Source: Undaria pinnatifida (taxonomy: Eukaryota; Sar; Phaeophyceae; Laminariales; Alariaceae). From it: a stretch of 64,000 bases of DNA. Location of the stretch: NCBI GenBank assembly GCA_012845835.1, contig JABAKD010000026.1, positions 7,396,493 through 7,460,492 on the forward strand, in the 5' to 3' direction. Below the pieces are notes generated by a model, which made no database searches, was not told the origin of the DNA, and saw only the letters and a program-made list of their open reading frames with translations. The translations under genes and the position numbers were made by a program. How positions within the stretch are numbered: the stretch's first letter is position 1; each line of letters starts with the position of its first letter. Below are positions 1 to 10,380 of the stretch, piece after piece.

Positions 1-161
1 CCCCCCACGATCTCGCCACGATCTTCAAGCGATTTTCCGTCCGGCTGGCCTTGACCTTGATTCGATCGAGATCGGTCGATCGAAAATTCCAGCTGTGATC
101 CTTGGATCGAAACGCCATGACGAAACTATTGGTCGTTACCGGTCCAATAACAAATCTTCCC
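1..161 (-). CDS. Exon 6 of tocopherol-cyclase-family gene, truncated by window edge
   Basis: Acceptor ttaaccag|G at 162/161. It encodes GRFVIGPVTTNSFVMAF, then RSKDHSWNFRSTDLDRIKV and ENRLKIVARSWGG, matching the late strands of the family domain. The exon is open to the window edge, so the C-terminus is not visible. Confidence 0.7.
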
Positions 162-3100
162 CTGGTTAAGACACGTGTGTGACCGAAAAGACCGGCAGGG
201 GTTAGACAGTCTGCCGCATTTCGTTTTTTCGTTTGTAAAAATAACGATAAGGCTCTTCGACCGGATGGATTTTCATGACGAAACTGTTCGCCGTTACAGG
301 ATCATCTAACGAATCGCCCCCTTGTGAAAAAAAGAAACGCGTGGGGAAAAGAGAGGTAGGCGACAGAGCTGTCTTTGCGTGTTTGTTCGTCGAGAAAAAC
401 AACGCCGTTGACAGAAGTGTAAAAAAAGGGGTGAACGGCCAGTCTTAAGCAGTGCAGATTGCTTCTTTAACACCTTGCCGGGTGCTTGAGCAGTCTACTG
501 TAGTACCAGGTACCAGGAATGCAGAAAGCACGTGCAGTATATCCATTCGCGCTATATACAAGGGAGTCAAAGTCGTCTTGACCAACGGAACGACCATCGA
601 GGCTCTTTCCAATCTTCGCCCAACAAACAAGCGCTACGCCCTCCGTCCTTCCCCCTCCCCGACGCCGGGTGCTTGAGCAGTCTACTGTAGTACCAGGTAC
701 CAGGAATGCAGAAAGCACGTGTTGTATATCCATTCGCGCTATATACAAGTGAGTCAAAGTCCTCTTGACCAACGGAACGACCATCGAGGCTCTTTCCAAT
801 CTTCGCCCAACAAACAAGCCCTACGCCCTCCGCCCTTCCCCCTCCCCCCTCCCCCCTCCCCGACGCATCATGGCTGCCCAACACTCACCCGGTTAGAACG
901 AAGCGCGCCGGTGTCTCCATAGACTCTCCGTCTCCCCCCACCCCACCCCCTTTGCCACCACCGCCTTTCAATCTTGTCGAGTATCCGCTGTCGCCGTCGG
1001 TAGGCTCGCGGTCGGTAGGCTCGCCGTCTTGAAACATATTACCGTAGAGCCCTTCCGTTGCGCTGCATCCCTGTCAATGTTAGAGTTGTCACGTTCGCAA
1101 GCTGAAATATAGAAATAGCTAGGCTAGCCGGATGAAACACTATCGCCACTAGAGGTGTAGTCTTGCCTTGAACAGCCGTGCCATTGTAGTCATACTCTCG
1201 AACTACGCTACCGCGGAGTCCTTCCGTCGAGGTACATCCCAGTCAGTGCAACGAAGCCACGAACGTGAAAACTAGCAATAGCTACTGTAACTGGGTCAAG
1301 TAATCGCAGCATTGGAGGCTTGCTGCAGGTGTCTCATAGGCCTACTGTAGGCGTCTCGTGGGCTCTACTCTGTAGGTGTCTCGGTTGCGATGTTTGTACT
1401 TGTTATGCCGCTTTTATCAAGGCTGACGTTTTTCGTTTCGGGTCTTTTTTTTATCGTGATCGAACTGGCAGGTGTTTGCTCACAAACAAACACGCCAAGG
1501 CGTGCTCTTTAGGTGTCTCCTACGCTTGCTGTAGGTGTCCCGTCGCTTGCGATGTGGTGTGAAAGCCTTAATATAAGCAATTTTCGCCCTTCGTGCGCGC
1601 GCCGAGTTAGCCAAGAAAGTCATGAAAGACTGCCAGGTTATGACAGCTTGACACAATGAGGCCCGTAGTGAAAGTGATAGTGACAGCGAGACCCGTGCAA
1701 GAAAAACCGAAGAACTATGACTAACGTAAGAACAGCATCTTTCATCAAAACGAAGTGATACAAAACTAAACACCTGCAGTAACATTGGGTATGATACGGT
1801 TAAAACCGCCCGACTTCGACAAGAGCGCGAAAGCCACAAAAGCGCGAAAGCTGCTGAAGGGAAGCGTAGTGTATCCTCGCTGTGACTGTCACACTAGAGC
1901 TCACTAAAAGGAAAAACAGGGCTCTTCACGTGTCACGATCCGGCCCGCGGGTCGTGGCAGGAGATTAAAAAAAACACGCGGATCAAGAAGGGTCGGATCA
2001 GGAGGTGATCGAAAGCTCATGGGCCTGGTCGGGTCGGGTCGGGTCAGGTCACCCTGTTCCGATCCGAGCCGCGAGAAGTGAGAAGTGATCCGACCCGTGA
2101 GAAGCCTCACAAAGGCTTCAATGCCAGCGGCCGCAGGCATTACTTCTGGGCAAGCAAGCTCCTGGAATGCCTGCGAACCCCTTTTCTAGCGCCGGCTTTT
2201 GCTCCGCTCCCCCCCCAAAAAAAACTTAACGCTAGCCCAGCGGACAAACTACGTCCAGGATACTTTCCGCCAAAATAAAAAAAAGCGTACCGGAGACTAA
2301 CCCAGCGGAGAAAGTACGCCCACCTTACTTTTCCGCCGAAAAAAAGAAACGCTATTAAGGCTATAGACTCAGTGGAAAAATACGCTCAAGTTTTTTTCCA
2401 CCGAAAAAAAAACGCTATTAAGGCTACAACTAAGTGGAAAAATATGCTCAAGTTACTTTTCCACCGAAAAAAAATCGCGCTTAGTTAATCCCATGGGGAC
2501 TGCACTCACGTTTGACTAAGGGCTGCGTACGAACCTCTCGGTTTTAGCGACTATGTGTGCCGTAGTGAAGTGGTGGTTTCGGGGACAAATTGCTTGAAAC
2601 TAGTGAGAAGGATCAAATATATTTACAGCAGTGAACGGGTTAGGGCCAACCCAGCGAAAAAAAACAACCAGCTTGTTTTTTTACGGTAGGTCATACCTGC
2701 GCCCAAACCCACCCCGTGGGGAACGATTCGCCGTAGTTGGCCTCCAGGTGCATGCTCCCTCGCCCCACCACCGCCCGAGGCGCGTCCGCCGCCTTCAGGC
2801 TGTACCCCGCTTCGCTTCCCATGGAATACTGTGGTTGGGGGGGTTCAAAAAGGCACGGGGCGCTCGCTTCAGTTATGTTGTTTATCTGGTTATGGTTTTT
2901 GGGATCGTTGTGCTTGGAGGCACCGTCACGGTGGACGGGCATTTATCGTGCGTTGCTTGCACCCTGTGGACTGTACATCTGGTGAGACAAACCATCGATT
3001 ACTACGCCGCTAAGTACCCTCCACTTTCGGCTCGCGTAGAGGCAGTTAATAGCATGTAGCAGCTACTATCCGCGACGTCGGAATGTGAGGACAAAGAACT

Positions 3101-6100
3101 CGCAGGACTACGCCCCCATGAAGCCGAACTTGTTGGTCTTGCACAGAGGCACCACAGACTCGGCCGCAAAGCGAAACCGTCGCAGAACAACTTGCAGCGT
3201 CGCTATCATGGGAAAAAACGATTCTCTTCTGCATTGAGCCCTTTTAGTTGCTCCCAAGTTCGGGGACAGACCAGTTGGAATTAGTGTAGGATTGTACAAA
3301 AAACGGTTAAGCACGGTGATAACGGAAGAACACCTCACACACCGCGATTCAAGAACAGGCGGCACCACATCCACCCCCTCACCGTTACACCGCACGGTAT
3401 ATTTATTCACACTACTGTAGTAGATTGGCAGCCCCCCCCCCCCAGGCCCCACGCTCGAACGCCTTCTAAAACTTTTTCACCAATAAGGCAAAACACTGGC
3501 CCGGCATTCCAAAGCACATTTCAAGCACGAGGTACGTTCGCAAGCCACCGGTTCAGGCATCGAATGCAGGGGTGCTACGCTGTACAAGGTATGCATACAC
3601 AACGAGTACTCACCAGTACTCACCGAGTATTTACAAATACTCAAACGAGTATTTAGAACTATTCAACAAGCATCACAACTACTCAGCGCAGGCTCACAAG
3701 TACCCACAAGTACCCAACGAGTTATCAGGATTACTCACAAGTGATCAACGAGTACTCAGCGAGTACTCACAGCATGCCGCTGCGCCTCTTTCCTTCCTTG
3801 CCACCCCACCGTGGCACCGCGCAATCTCAATCTTATGCTACGGGCATACGGCAACGCCTCGAAAAAAAATATCACTGAAGAGGGCGCCAGCGTGCCAACC
3901 GCTACTGACAAACGACACGACCGTGGAAGTGTGGCGAGCTTCAGCTTCAACTTTGTCCATCCGCTGGAGGATACGAAAATAACGCAACAACAAATTGCTC
4001 TCGTCATCGCACCGCGCCGCAAACTGTAACCGTTCTACTCACAACGAAGTAATGCAGCGGAAGGAGCGCCGTTTTCTGCAACCACCCCTCTGGCCCGGCG
4101 ACATTCGGCCGACCCTCCGACCAGGGCACTCGACGTCGGAAGCTGGCCGCAACACTCAGTTCCGGCAGCTGGAAAGACAACCGCCCCGTATCGCCATCCA
4201 CCGTGAAATACCTAAAAAAAAGTGGGTCGAGGAAGGGGGGGAAGGGGTTAAAGCCTTTCAAGGGAGTATTTGTTAACAGTAGGGTATATATACTATGGGG
4301 GTACCCGGTAACTAAGCGGGTTTGACCGGAACAATAAGGTCTGGTATTCCAGAGTATAAGCGCTACTCAACACACTGCTGAAATGAAACCGTTGTACCTG
4401 GTATCACAGCAGAAATGACCCCGCTCTATTTTCAAGTGATTTATCTCCAGCTCGGAGGTACAGTGTTGAAGGGACTAAAGAGGGCAGAAAGAAACGCCTA
4501 TGCCATTGGCTCGTTGACTCAGCCAACGTGCTGTGGATCATGGTGAGGACACCAAAAGCTGCAATCCACACACGAAAATCTGTGGTCGCTAAACATGCCG
4601 ACAACATAGGGCTCTGCAAGCATCTGAACCTGTGCACGCCGACCACGCCGAACCAGCTAATTTTCCCACAAACTCTGAAAAAGATGAAAAAACAGAAGAA
4701 CAAAAAAACAGACGCCATTTCCCCCCATAAACTCTGAAAACGTAAAACAAAACAAAACAATACATTTCTAGCACTACCACACTAGCCACTTTCCCCAAAA
4801 ACTGTAAATACTCAAAACACAAATCTCCAAGCTCCACCGAATCAGAGCCCGTCCCGACCATCACAGCAATAAGGCTCTCACCCGATTCCATCCGCCTCCC
4901 ACGTGAAATTTGGGTCGTCCGCTAGCTCCGGCAGGCTATCCACAGGCTCCCCACCGCGCAAAATCGTTACGGTCTCCGCCGGCGGAAAGGCGTGATACGT
5001 CCAGGTGCGCATTGAATCCTCTTCCCCCTCCTCTTCCCTCTCCCCCTCCTCTGCTGGTCGGGAGGTCTCGGCAACCCGCGGGCCCTTTCCGGGTTGCCGC
5101 GAAGACAAGGCCGGCCGTTTGACGAAACCACCTTGGGCTGCGTCCTGAGTGCTACTGCTAGCTCTTCCTCCTCCTTCGTCACCGCGTTTTGCGAGGCTGG
5201 ATCGCAAGACACCAGCGTTCCCACCGTCAGCGCCGACGCCAGCAACACCCGGCGTTGGCCTGCCCCCCCCCCGAGTATCGGTCCCAGCGCCCGGACCCTC
5301 TCCCTCTGACTCTGTCACCAGCGGGCGTGGATCTTGCTGCGAATTTTGCACGGCATCATCGTCTCTGTCCGCCCCTTGGACGCTATTACCGTCCCACCCG
5401 TCTCCTTTCTCCGCCCGCGCTCTTGCTTCTCCTTCGAAGCCCCACTCGTCCGCGTTCGGGTCTCGCTCCCTGGCGAACTCCTCCGGTCCAGCCTGCTCTA
5501 ATCCGCTACCTGCGTTGTCCCCGGCTGCCCCACCGTCGCCACTATTGTTGTCGCTTTCCCGCATTGCCGCGGGAGGAGGCTGCTGCTCCTCACCGTAACC
5601 CTCGACTTTTCTGTCGCTGTCGCTTTCTCGCCCGCTATCTCCTTCCCCACCACCCCGAGCGGACACATCCGTCCTGCTTTCCAACTCCTCCCCGTCCTCC
5701 TCGCTGATACCCCTCGTTGTCTCGTCATTACCGTTCTCACCCACGCCGTCACCGCCAGCTTTTTGCTGAAAACTTCCTCGGTTGTTTTCTTCCTCCTCGC
5801 TAACACCACTACCCTTCTCCGGAAACCCTCTTGGACTGCCAAAACCGTGTTCGGCTCCCTCCGTGCCGACGCCTCGCAAGACGGCCAATCGCTGCTCGCG
5901 GATCCACCTCGAGAAACGCTTCGCTATTTCGGACGATCTCCCCTGCCGCGAGCGTGCATTTGCGTCCCCTTCCCCCTCGTAATTACCACCTGCTGCTTCC
6001 TCGGGGTCTTCTTCTTCCACCTCGACCGGAAGGATGCCTCCTTTCGGTTCGTGGAGGTAAGAGAGGGAGACGTAGTGCTGGTCGAGCTCTGATTGCCCTC

Positions 6101-8402
6101 GCGTCCGAAAAGACCCAAAGATAACCGCAAAGCTCAATCTTTGCTCATGATCTACCAATCTTTTGAGGGCAGGGAGGGGCGGGGATGGGGGGAAATGGCG
6201 CGCGCGCGGGGGGGGGAGGGGGGGGGGTGTACTCAATTTGTGCATGACCGTAGTTGGATGCCCATAGACCCTCGCATCCTTACTATGCCGGGACGGAGCA
6301 TGCCGGGTTTCCACCAACCAGGCAGACCTTGCTTGCATCAAGCGCGAAGCGTCGTGAGGTATTCGGCGAGTCGCATGAAGGGTGAACTGCATCCTTCCAA
6401 GAACCGCTCGTAAGACGGACTTCGGCACCTTATGCCTACTTTCTTGCTCATGAATGACAGCGCTAATGAGTTACTTTGTTCTCTGGTGTGGCCACTCCAG
6501 ACACAGCAATGGGTAACACTATGTAACTGCCTCTTGGGTGCCTTACCATATTCACACTACGTGATGCGATCATTCCCTTGTGCGGAGTTAGGGTTCTCCA
6601 ACCCGTAAAATATGATCTGACTCGATAACCATTATGGTGAAAAAAAAAAAAAAACGGTACCCTGCTTGTCTACCTCACGCAGTGACTGGCATGTTTTACA
6701 GCGTCGTTGCCAACCAATGCCAACCCCAATATACAAAAAACTTTTACAGCGTCGGTGCCAACCGAGGCCAACTATTGGGGGGAAGGGGGAGGATTTTCGG
6801 CCGCCGGTGGCGGACGGAAAAACAGGGTTCAGGCTTCGTCGAAAGGGGGAATGGAGCAGGAACGAGGGGGGGGGAGGGGGGGGTGTTCGGGTGGGGATTG
6901 TAAGGGAGGAGATTGAGCGCCAGGGTAGTGGTTTACCTACAGCCTAGGTGGAGAGCAGACCAGATGCGCCCTGAGTGTATCGGAGCTGCTAGGAATACAC
7001 GAATACACGCTGGATGGCCTGACAGACTATGTAGGCGTGTTGTGTGGAGGTGCGCGGGGAAACGGCGCCCCGCCTGATATTCGAGAGTACGCATTGCGGC
7101 AACACCGAGGCATACGAGCATCAACTCTGACAACGAGGATACCAGGTCTTTACTACTCGCACAGCAGTATATGTAAGGCACGAACAGTCTACGTATACAG
7201 CACTAAGTAGACAACATTTTACTACCAGGTACTGTATTTATAACCCGTATCGGGTACAGTGCATAGCGTGCAGAGCGTACAATAGAGCAGCTGCTACCAA
7301 GGCCCAGTGCATCGCAGCGGCGAATGGTTGTCTTGCTATCTCGCCAATTCACTGCAGCATGGCTTCAGCGCCGGGTGAGGTGCTGGAGAGTAAGGATGGT
7401 GCGGGAATGTTCAAAACGCAAGGACTGAAAGCCGGAGATGACTCCTTAATGTCCCCGTGGTCGTCATTATCTCGAGTACGAACGTTATGTTGCTTCTGTC
7501 ATGACACCACCTGGTACATTTGAGAAGGGAGAATAAGCAACCAGGTATTACAAAAACCCACAACCATGCAGTCCCCTTTGGTTTGCTGTGATCAAACGCT
7601 CAATCCTCCCGCGCTGGTCGTTCATGTCACCGTCTCCCTCGTATCATCAGCATATCAGCATGGCATGTCTTTCGTCTCAACTGTCAACGACAGAGAAGGC
7701 TATCCATGCTATCATCGGCTTTCAAAAGCATAGGCCCGGTCTTGCCCTTGCTTGAAGTCATCGCTACGCATTGTTCTGTAACAAAACCTAACGGTGCGGT
7801 AGTGCATAGCAGTATAAGCCCGGCTGCACAACACAGTCATATAATTCATGAACAACCTACCATACCTGGTGAACATCATACCTGATGAACCAGCCCTCGA
7901 AGAATGGTTGCCGTACAGAGTTGGGCGGCGGCCTAGGGTCGAACGGAGAAGCCCCTACCGACTGCGGCCACATGCCAAGGGTACCCCCGCTCACGATCAT
8001 GGCCCCAACAAAGGAAGCAAGGGCGCTGCTGAACGCAGCTTCGGGTGTCATTTTGCCTGCGGGATCAGCAGCTGGCACCGCCGCCCTTCCCTTTGGACTA
8101 TCAGTTCTTTTGCCTCTAGCCCGAAGTCGTCCTCGAGCGAGCCATGGCAGAGACCACGCTACTGCTGTGCGAGAACGAGGCTCGTTTGACGATAGGGGTT
8201 GGGCCGCCGATTTGATGTTTCTGTCATCTTGACCTTCTTCACTAGGGGTGGTCGTGCCACCCCCGCTGAGCGAAAGTACACACGGTGCGCTGCGAGAATC
8301 GATTAAACGGACACTGCCACACCCAGTCTGGGCGCCCGACACAGCGAGCAGGGCCCACACCGCGGCCCGCATCCCCCTGCTGCTGCTGCTGCTGTTGCTC
8401 AT
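1..8402 (-). CDS. Tocopherol-cyclase-family protein, six exons visible, 3' end beyond the window
   Basis: Exons on the minus strand in order: 8402-7882, 6159-4882, 4211-4043, 2828-2697, about 1019-889 and 161-<1. Phases match at every junction and give about 797 residues here. Family hallmarks appear in the expected order: FFEGWFIR spanning exons 1/2, SFAVIFGSF, a middle PWSEGRPNVAGPEGWL block, HYFV-YSMGSEAGYSL, HLEANYGESFPTGWVWAQ, ARFVLTG-GRFVIG, and a C-terminal stretch NFRSTDLDRIKV. In the PF14249 family these belong to the tocopherol cyclase beta-sandwich fold; plant VTE1 closes the chromanol ring in plastids. The N-terminus is Ser-rich, then hydrophobic (AVWALLAVSGAQTGCG), which fits a secretory or bipartite plastid presequence. 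The sequence differs from plant VTE1 (no TPHSGYHWDG-like start), so it is called a family member and not the VTE1 orthologue. The family is convincing; the substrate is unknown. Confidence 0.8.
202..325 (-). pseudogene. Decayed tandem copy of exon 6
   Basis: On the minus strand this stretch reads DPVTANSFVMKI, close to GPVTTNSFVMAF of exon 6 about 160 bp away, and the DNA either side of CATGACGAAACT aligns at 110-165 and 270-325. One extra base relative to exon 6 breaks the frame before the DPVTA segment, and the reading ends in a stop at 202. It sits inside intron 5. It looks like a tandem exon duplicate that has decayed; an alternative exon is less likely because the acceptor frame is broken. 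Confidence 0.45.
470..820. repeat. Tandem duplication, two copies about 187 bp apart
   Basis: 479-633 and 666-819 are nearly identical: both start GGGTGCTTGAGCAGTCTACT, contain TACCAGGTACCAGG and end in CCCAACAAACAAG. They lie in intron 5 of the tocopherol-cyclase-family gene and explain the duplicated minus-strand open frames there. Confidence 0.85.
889..1019 (-). CDS. Exon 5 of tocopherol-cyclase-family gene (5' limit uncertain)
   Basis: The donor end is clear: ARFVLTG ends at ACC GG|gtgagt (889/888), and the next exon's first base completes a Gly codon, giving FVLTGGRFVIG. The acceptor is unclear because the upstream sequence is purine- and G-rich. An acceptor at 1020 (gcgag|CCT) or 1005 keeps the phase and adds a Gly-rich linker; later in-phase acceptors near 930 are also possible. 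Confidence 0.55.
1030..1300. repeat. Diverged direct repeat, about 170 bp apart
   Basis: The segments near 1041-1115 and 1208-1290 share ACCGYRGAGYCCTTCCGT, a CATCCC-TGTCA-like core and AATAGCTA. They lie in intron 4. Nothing else is recognised between 1300 and 1900. Confidence 0.5.
1975..2100. repeat. GGGTCGG-rich dispersed repeat, copy 1
   Basis: Built from GGGTCGGGTC and GATCCGACCC words. Relatives lie at 29620-29735 and 59765-59950, all with the same CACGGGTC/GTCACCC context. It lies in intron 4 of the tocopherol-cyclase-family gene. Confidence 0.6.
2215..2480. repeat. Tandem repeat, four diverged units of about 60-66 bp
   Basis: Each unit contains ACGCTATTAAGGCT or ACTAACCCAGC, then GTGGAAAAATACGCTCAAG and a TTTCCACCG-A(n) end. 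The units are adjacent and progressively diverged, and occupy the end of intron 4. Confidence 0.65.
2697..2828 (-). CDS. Exon 4 of tocopherol-cyclase-family gene
   Basis: Acceptor ccacag|TATTCC, donor CAG|gtatga, phase 0 at both ends, 44 residues. YSMGSEAGYSLK is followed by HLEANYGESFPTGWVWAQ, which corresponds to the strongly conserved E-(K/N)-(D/N)-(W/Y)-G-x-S-F-P-x-x-W-(V/I)-W-x-Q signature of the family. Confidence 0.82.
3595..3780. repeat. Degenerate tandem repeat of an AACGAGTACTCA word
   Basis: Many diverged copies of CAACGAGTACTCA and CACAAGTACCCA follow one another with a spacing near 10-15 bp. They lie in intron 3 of the tocopherol-cyclase-family gene. Confidence 0.6.
4043..4211 (-). 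CDS. Exon 3 of tocopherol-cyclase-family gene
   Basis: Acceptor tttttttag|G, donor GTT|gtgagt, phase 2 to 0. It encodes YFTVDGDTGRLSFQL and PWSEGRPNVAGPEGWL, ending at LLPLHYFV. This matches the middle block of the family, where a beta-strand repeat precedes the conserved Gly-Trp and the aromatic HY(F/H)V segment. Confidence 0.78.
4882..6159 (-). CDS. Exon 2 of tocopherol-cyclase-family gene, with acidic insertion
   Basis: The acceptor (ctcaaaag|A) completes the Arg codon left by exon 1 and yields FIR-LVDHEQRLSFAVIFGSF, a family motif. After YVSLSYLHEPKGG comes a stretch of about 330 residues dominated by E, G, D, S and R with no recognisable fold (about 6015-5020). The domain resumes at TWTYHAFPPAETVTILRGG and ends at FTWEADGIG, with donor GG|gtgaga at 4882/4881. 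The frame is also open upstream to 6428, but that part lies in a dispersed repeat and is judged intronic. Confidence 0.75.
6255..6415. repeat. Dispersed repeat, copy 1 (second copy at 41195-41345)
   Basis: Shares ATGCCGGGACG, CCAGGCAGAC, TTGCTTGCA-CAAGCGCG and AAGAACCGCT in the same order with 41195-41345 on the same strand. It extends the open frame upstream of exon 2 of the tocopherol-cyclase-family gene, which is why that upstream frame is not accepted as coding. Confidence 0.65.
7882..8402 (-). CDS. Exon 1 of tocopherol-cyclase-family gene
   Basis: Starts at the ATG at 8402 (MSNSSSSSRGMRAAVW), the first ATG in the open frame; the frame continues upstream only through a TTG. It encodes 173 residues: a Ser run, a hydrophobic segment of about 15 residues, a low-complexity stretch, a second hydrophobic segment (FSSALASFVGAMIVSGG) and the start of the conserved domain (RQPFFEGWFI). 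The donor AG|gtatga lies at 7882/7881, phase 2. Confidence 0.75.
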
Positions 8403-10197
8403 CCTTTTGGATCGATGATCGGTCAAGTTCCCCTAAATGATACCCCTTCCATGTCTTGTGGAAAACCCTGAATGCGGTTCACTCACCCAAGCTCAAAGCT
8501 TAGCTGCAACTTTAGCTTCCTAGCCAGGAACAGTGCGTAGGCGTCCACTATTGCGTGCATATCACATAGGGCACGAAGCGTATTCGACACCAATGCCTGC
8601 ACCCAGCATTACCACCCAGGATAGGAAGCGCAGCTCCCGGAAACGGCCTCGGTGCGGTGCTGTACAGCACGTGTGCAAAGGAGCGGTGCTCCTCTCTCTC
8701 CTCCCATGGGCGATGGCGAGCCTTGCCGGAGGGGGGCCAGGAGGGGACTACCGGCCTCATGGTCCTCCCCAGAGGCACAGCCATTCAGGTGAATGCCTTG
8801 AGATCAGCAAATGCGGGTTCGTTCTCTCTTTTCGGCGACCCCACGCTGTGAAACGTACGCGTGTAGAAACAGCTATCCCGCAAATCGCAAACAGAAAAGC
8901 AGCAGCGTCTTTTATGTATGCGGGTGATAGGCTCAACCATATAGGAACAGCAGTGCCACGTGTAGGCAGATCACTCGGCAAGGTGGTGCGGTGTAACATC
9001 AGTACCACGCTGAGGCAGATCGCACGGCAAGGTGGTGCGGTGTATGGGCGAGTGTAGCCACTAGAGCTTGATGGTATACCATACAGTAGTACGCCATTGC
9101 GTGCAAATGAATTACCACGTCACAGCAGAGCAAAGCTGACACTGCTGGTTGTGCATGCGTTCATCGATGTCAGTCCGAAGGAAGGTTTCGGTGCTTAAGT
9201 ACTTGGAATTAGAGGAGGGCCATTTTTGCAGTGGTGAAAAGAAGAGAGTTACGTACCGGTACCTTAGCTCTAACTTGTACCCCCTTCCCCTGCCCTCCCT
9301 CTTGGCAGCAGCAACAGTGTGGTTGTTTGAGTCTCATTTGCTCTGCCCTCTGTACCGACGCCTGGCTTGTAATGTCCGTGCAACCACCAGATTCGTTTGA
9401 TAACGGGGAGATGGTGGACTGGGCTGATCAAGCAAGGCCAGGGTCGAGTCCATACGGGGTGAGCACTATCATACGAAGGTATCAGATGATATGCTTGTGA
9501 CATGAAGCGCATGTTAGTTATCTGTTCGTTGTGTACGAACTATGACACAGCAGGGGGGCCCCAATATGGCGGTATCCCTATATAAGGCGGTATCCCGATA
9601 TAGAGCGGTCAAAATCGCTTGGCGTGACTGGGGAATTGCACTCATAATTTGGATTGAATAAGGCGGCTGTCGCCTATAAGGCGGTCATTTTGCTCTGGTC
9701 TGGCACACAACCGCTTATTGGGAGACCCCTACTATTTTACTATCATACGACTGTACAGCAGTACGTAGACTCGTTTGGGCCAACACGCACTTGTCACGTA
9801 CCACCGTGGGTACAGAGCAGAACACGCAGACCCCTTTGGGATGCCGCGAAACGTATTTGTATGATATTTTGGCGTACACCGAATGCGCTTTCCAGGCTAG
9901 TGGCTAACACTAGTTGGTAATCGTTGTCCCTCACTATCGGCAGCGCGGTGCCTTGCCGGGAGACAGTACACAGCCGCACTAAAACGGGGCATCGATTTAT
10001 CCCGGGAGAGTGCAGTACAGTAGTAAGGTGCTGCTGTACTGCGTAAGAGCTACCGAGTAATCCGTCGTTTATGTAGGCATTCTCTGCTTGGGCGAGGGAC
10101 CAAGTTTTGCTTTGTCTCTGTTGAACGTTTCCACGTACTGGTGTGTGTGAACCCAAACGCAACTTTTCATCATTGTTCCTCCCTCTAATTATGTCAG
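8403..10197. other. Intergenic region between divergent genes
   Basis: Separates the start of the tocopherol-cyclase-family gene (minus) from the cyclin gene (plus), so it should hold both promoters. No convincing core promoter was recognised. A plus-strand open frame at 8533-9057 begins only with GTG and resembles nothing known. The segment 9570-9720 is rich in (C)GGTAT-CCC-TATA words and GGCGGT repeats and may be the eroded end of a DNA transposon. Confidence 0.5.
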
Positions 10198-10380
10198 ATG
10201 CCGTTCAACCCGCCAATGAACGGGTTCGTAGAGCGACCAGACCCAATGGATGGCATGAGAGCCCTCGCGATCTCATTGGAGGAAGAGGATCGAGAAGACC
10301 TAGGGGGCTACGTGGCGCTGGTGCTGCAGAAGCTGGCCAACATGAACGAACTGTTCTTGGGAGAGAAGGTGCCCCGGCGT
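10198..10380 (+). CDS. Cyclin exon 1
   Basis: Starts at ATG 10198 (MPFNPPMNGF) and encodes the acidic lead-in and first helix (YVALVLQKLANMNELFLGEK). Two phase-0 donors fit: CGT|gtacag after 10380, adding VPRR, and AAG|gtgccc after 10368. Neither is a strong consensus, so the 3' edge is uncertain by four codons. Confidence 0.7.

Noticed and set aside
2631..3059. Plus-strand frame of 142 codons
   Set aside because: Antisense to the strongly conserved exon 4 of the cyclase-family gene.
5149..5707. Long plus-strand frames rich in Pro, Ser and Arg
   Set aside because: They are antisense shadows of the acidic low-complexity part of cyclase-family exon 2.
4882..6159. Joining the acidic exon to the EF-hand gene, which has similar acidic linkers
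   Set aside because: The two regions are separated by plus-strand genes, and exon 2 joins the cyclase-family exons in phase on both sides.
6160..6428. Upstream part of the open frame of cyclase-family exon 2
   Set aside because: It overlaps a dispersed repeat also found at 41195-41345, and the splice acceptor at 6160 joins exon 1 in phase with a family motif.
8533..9057. Plus-strand open frame of 174 codons
   Set aside because: It begins with GTG, resembles no family and sits in the presumed shared promoter region.
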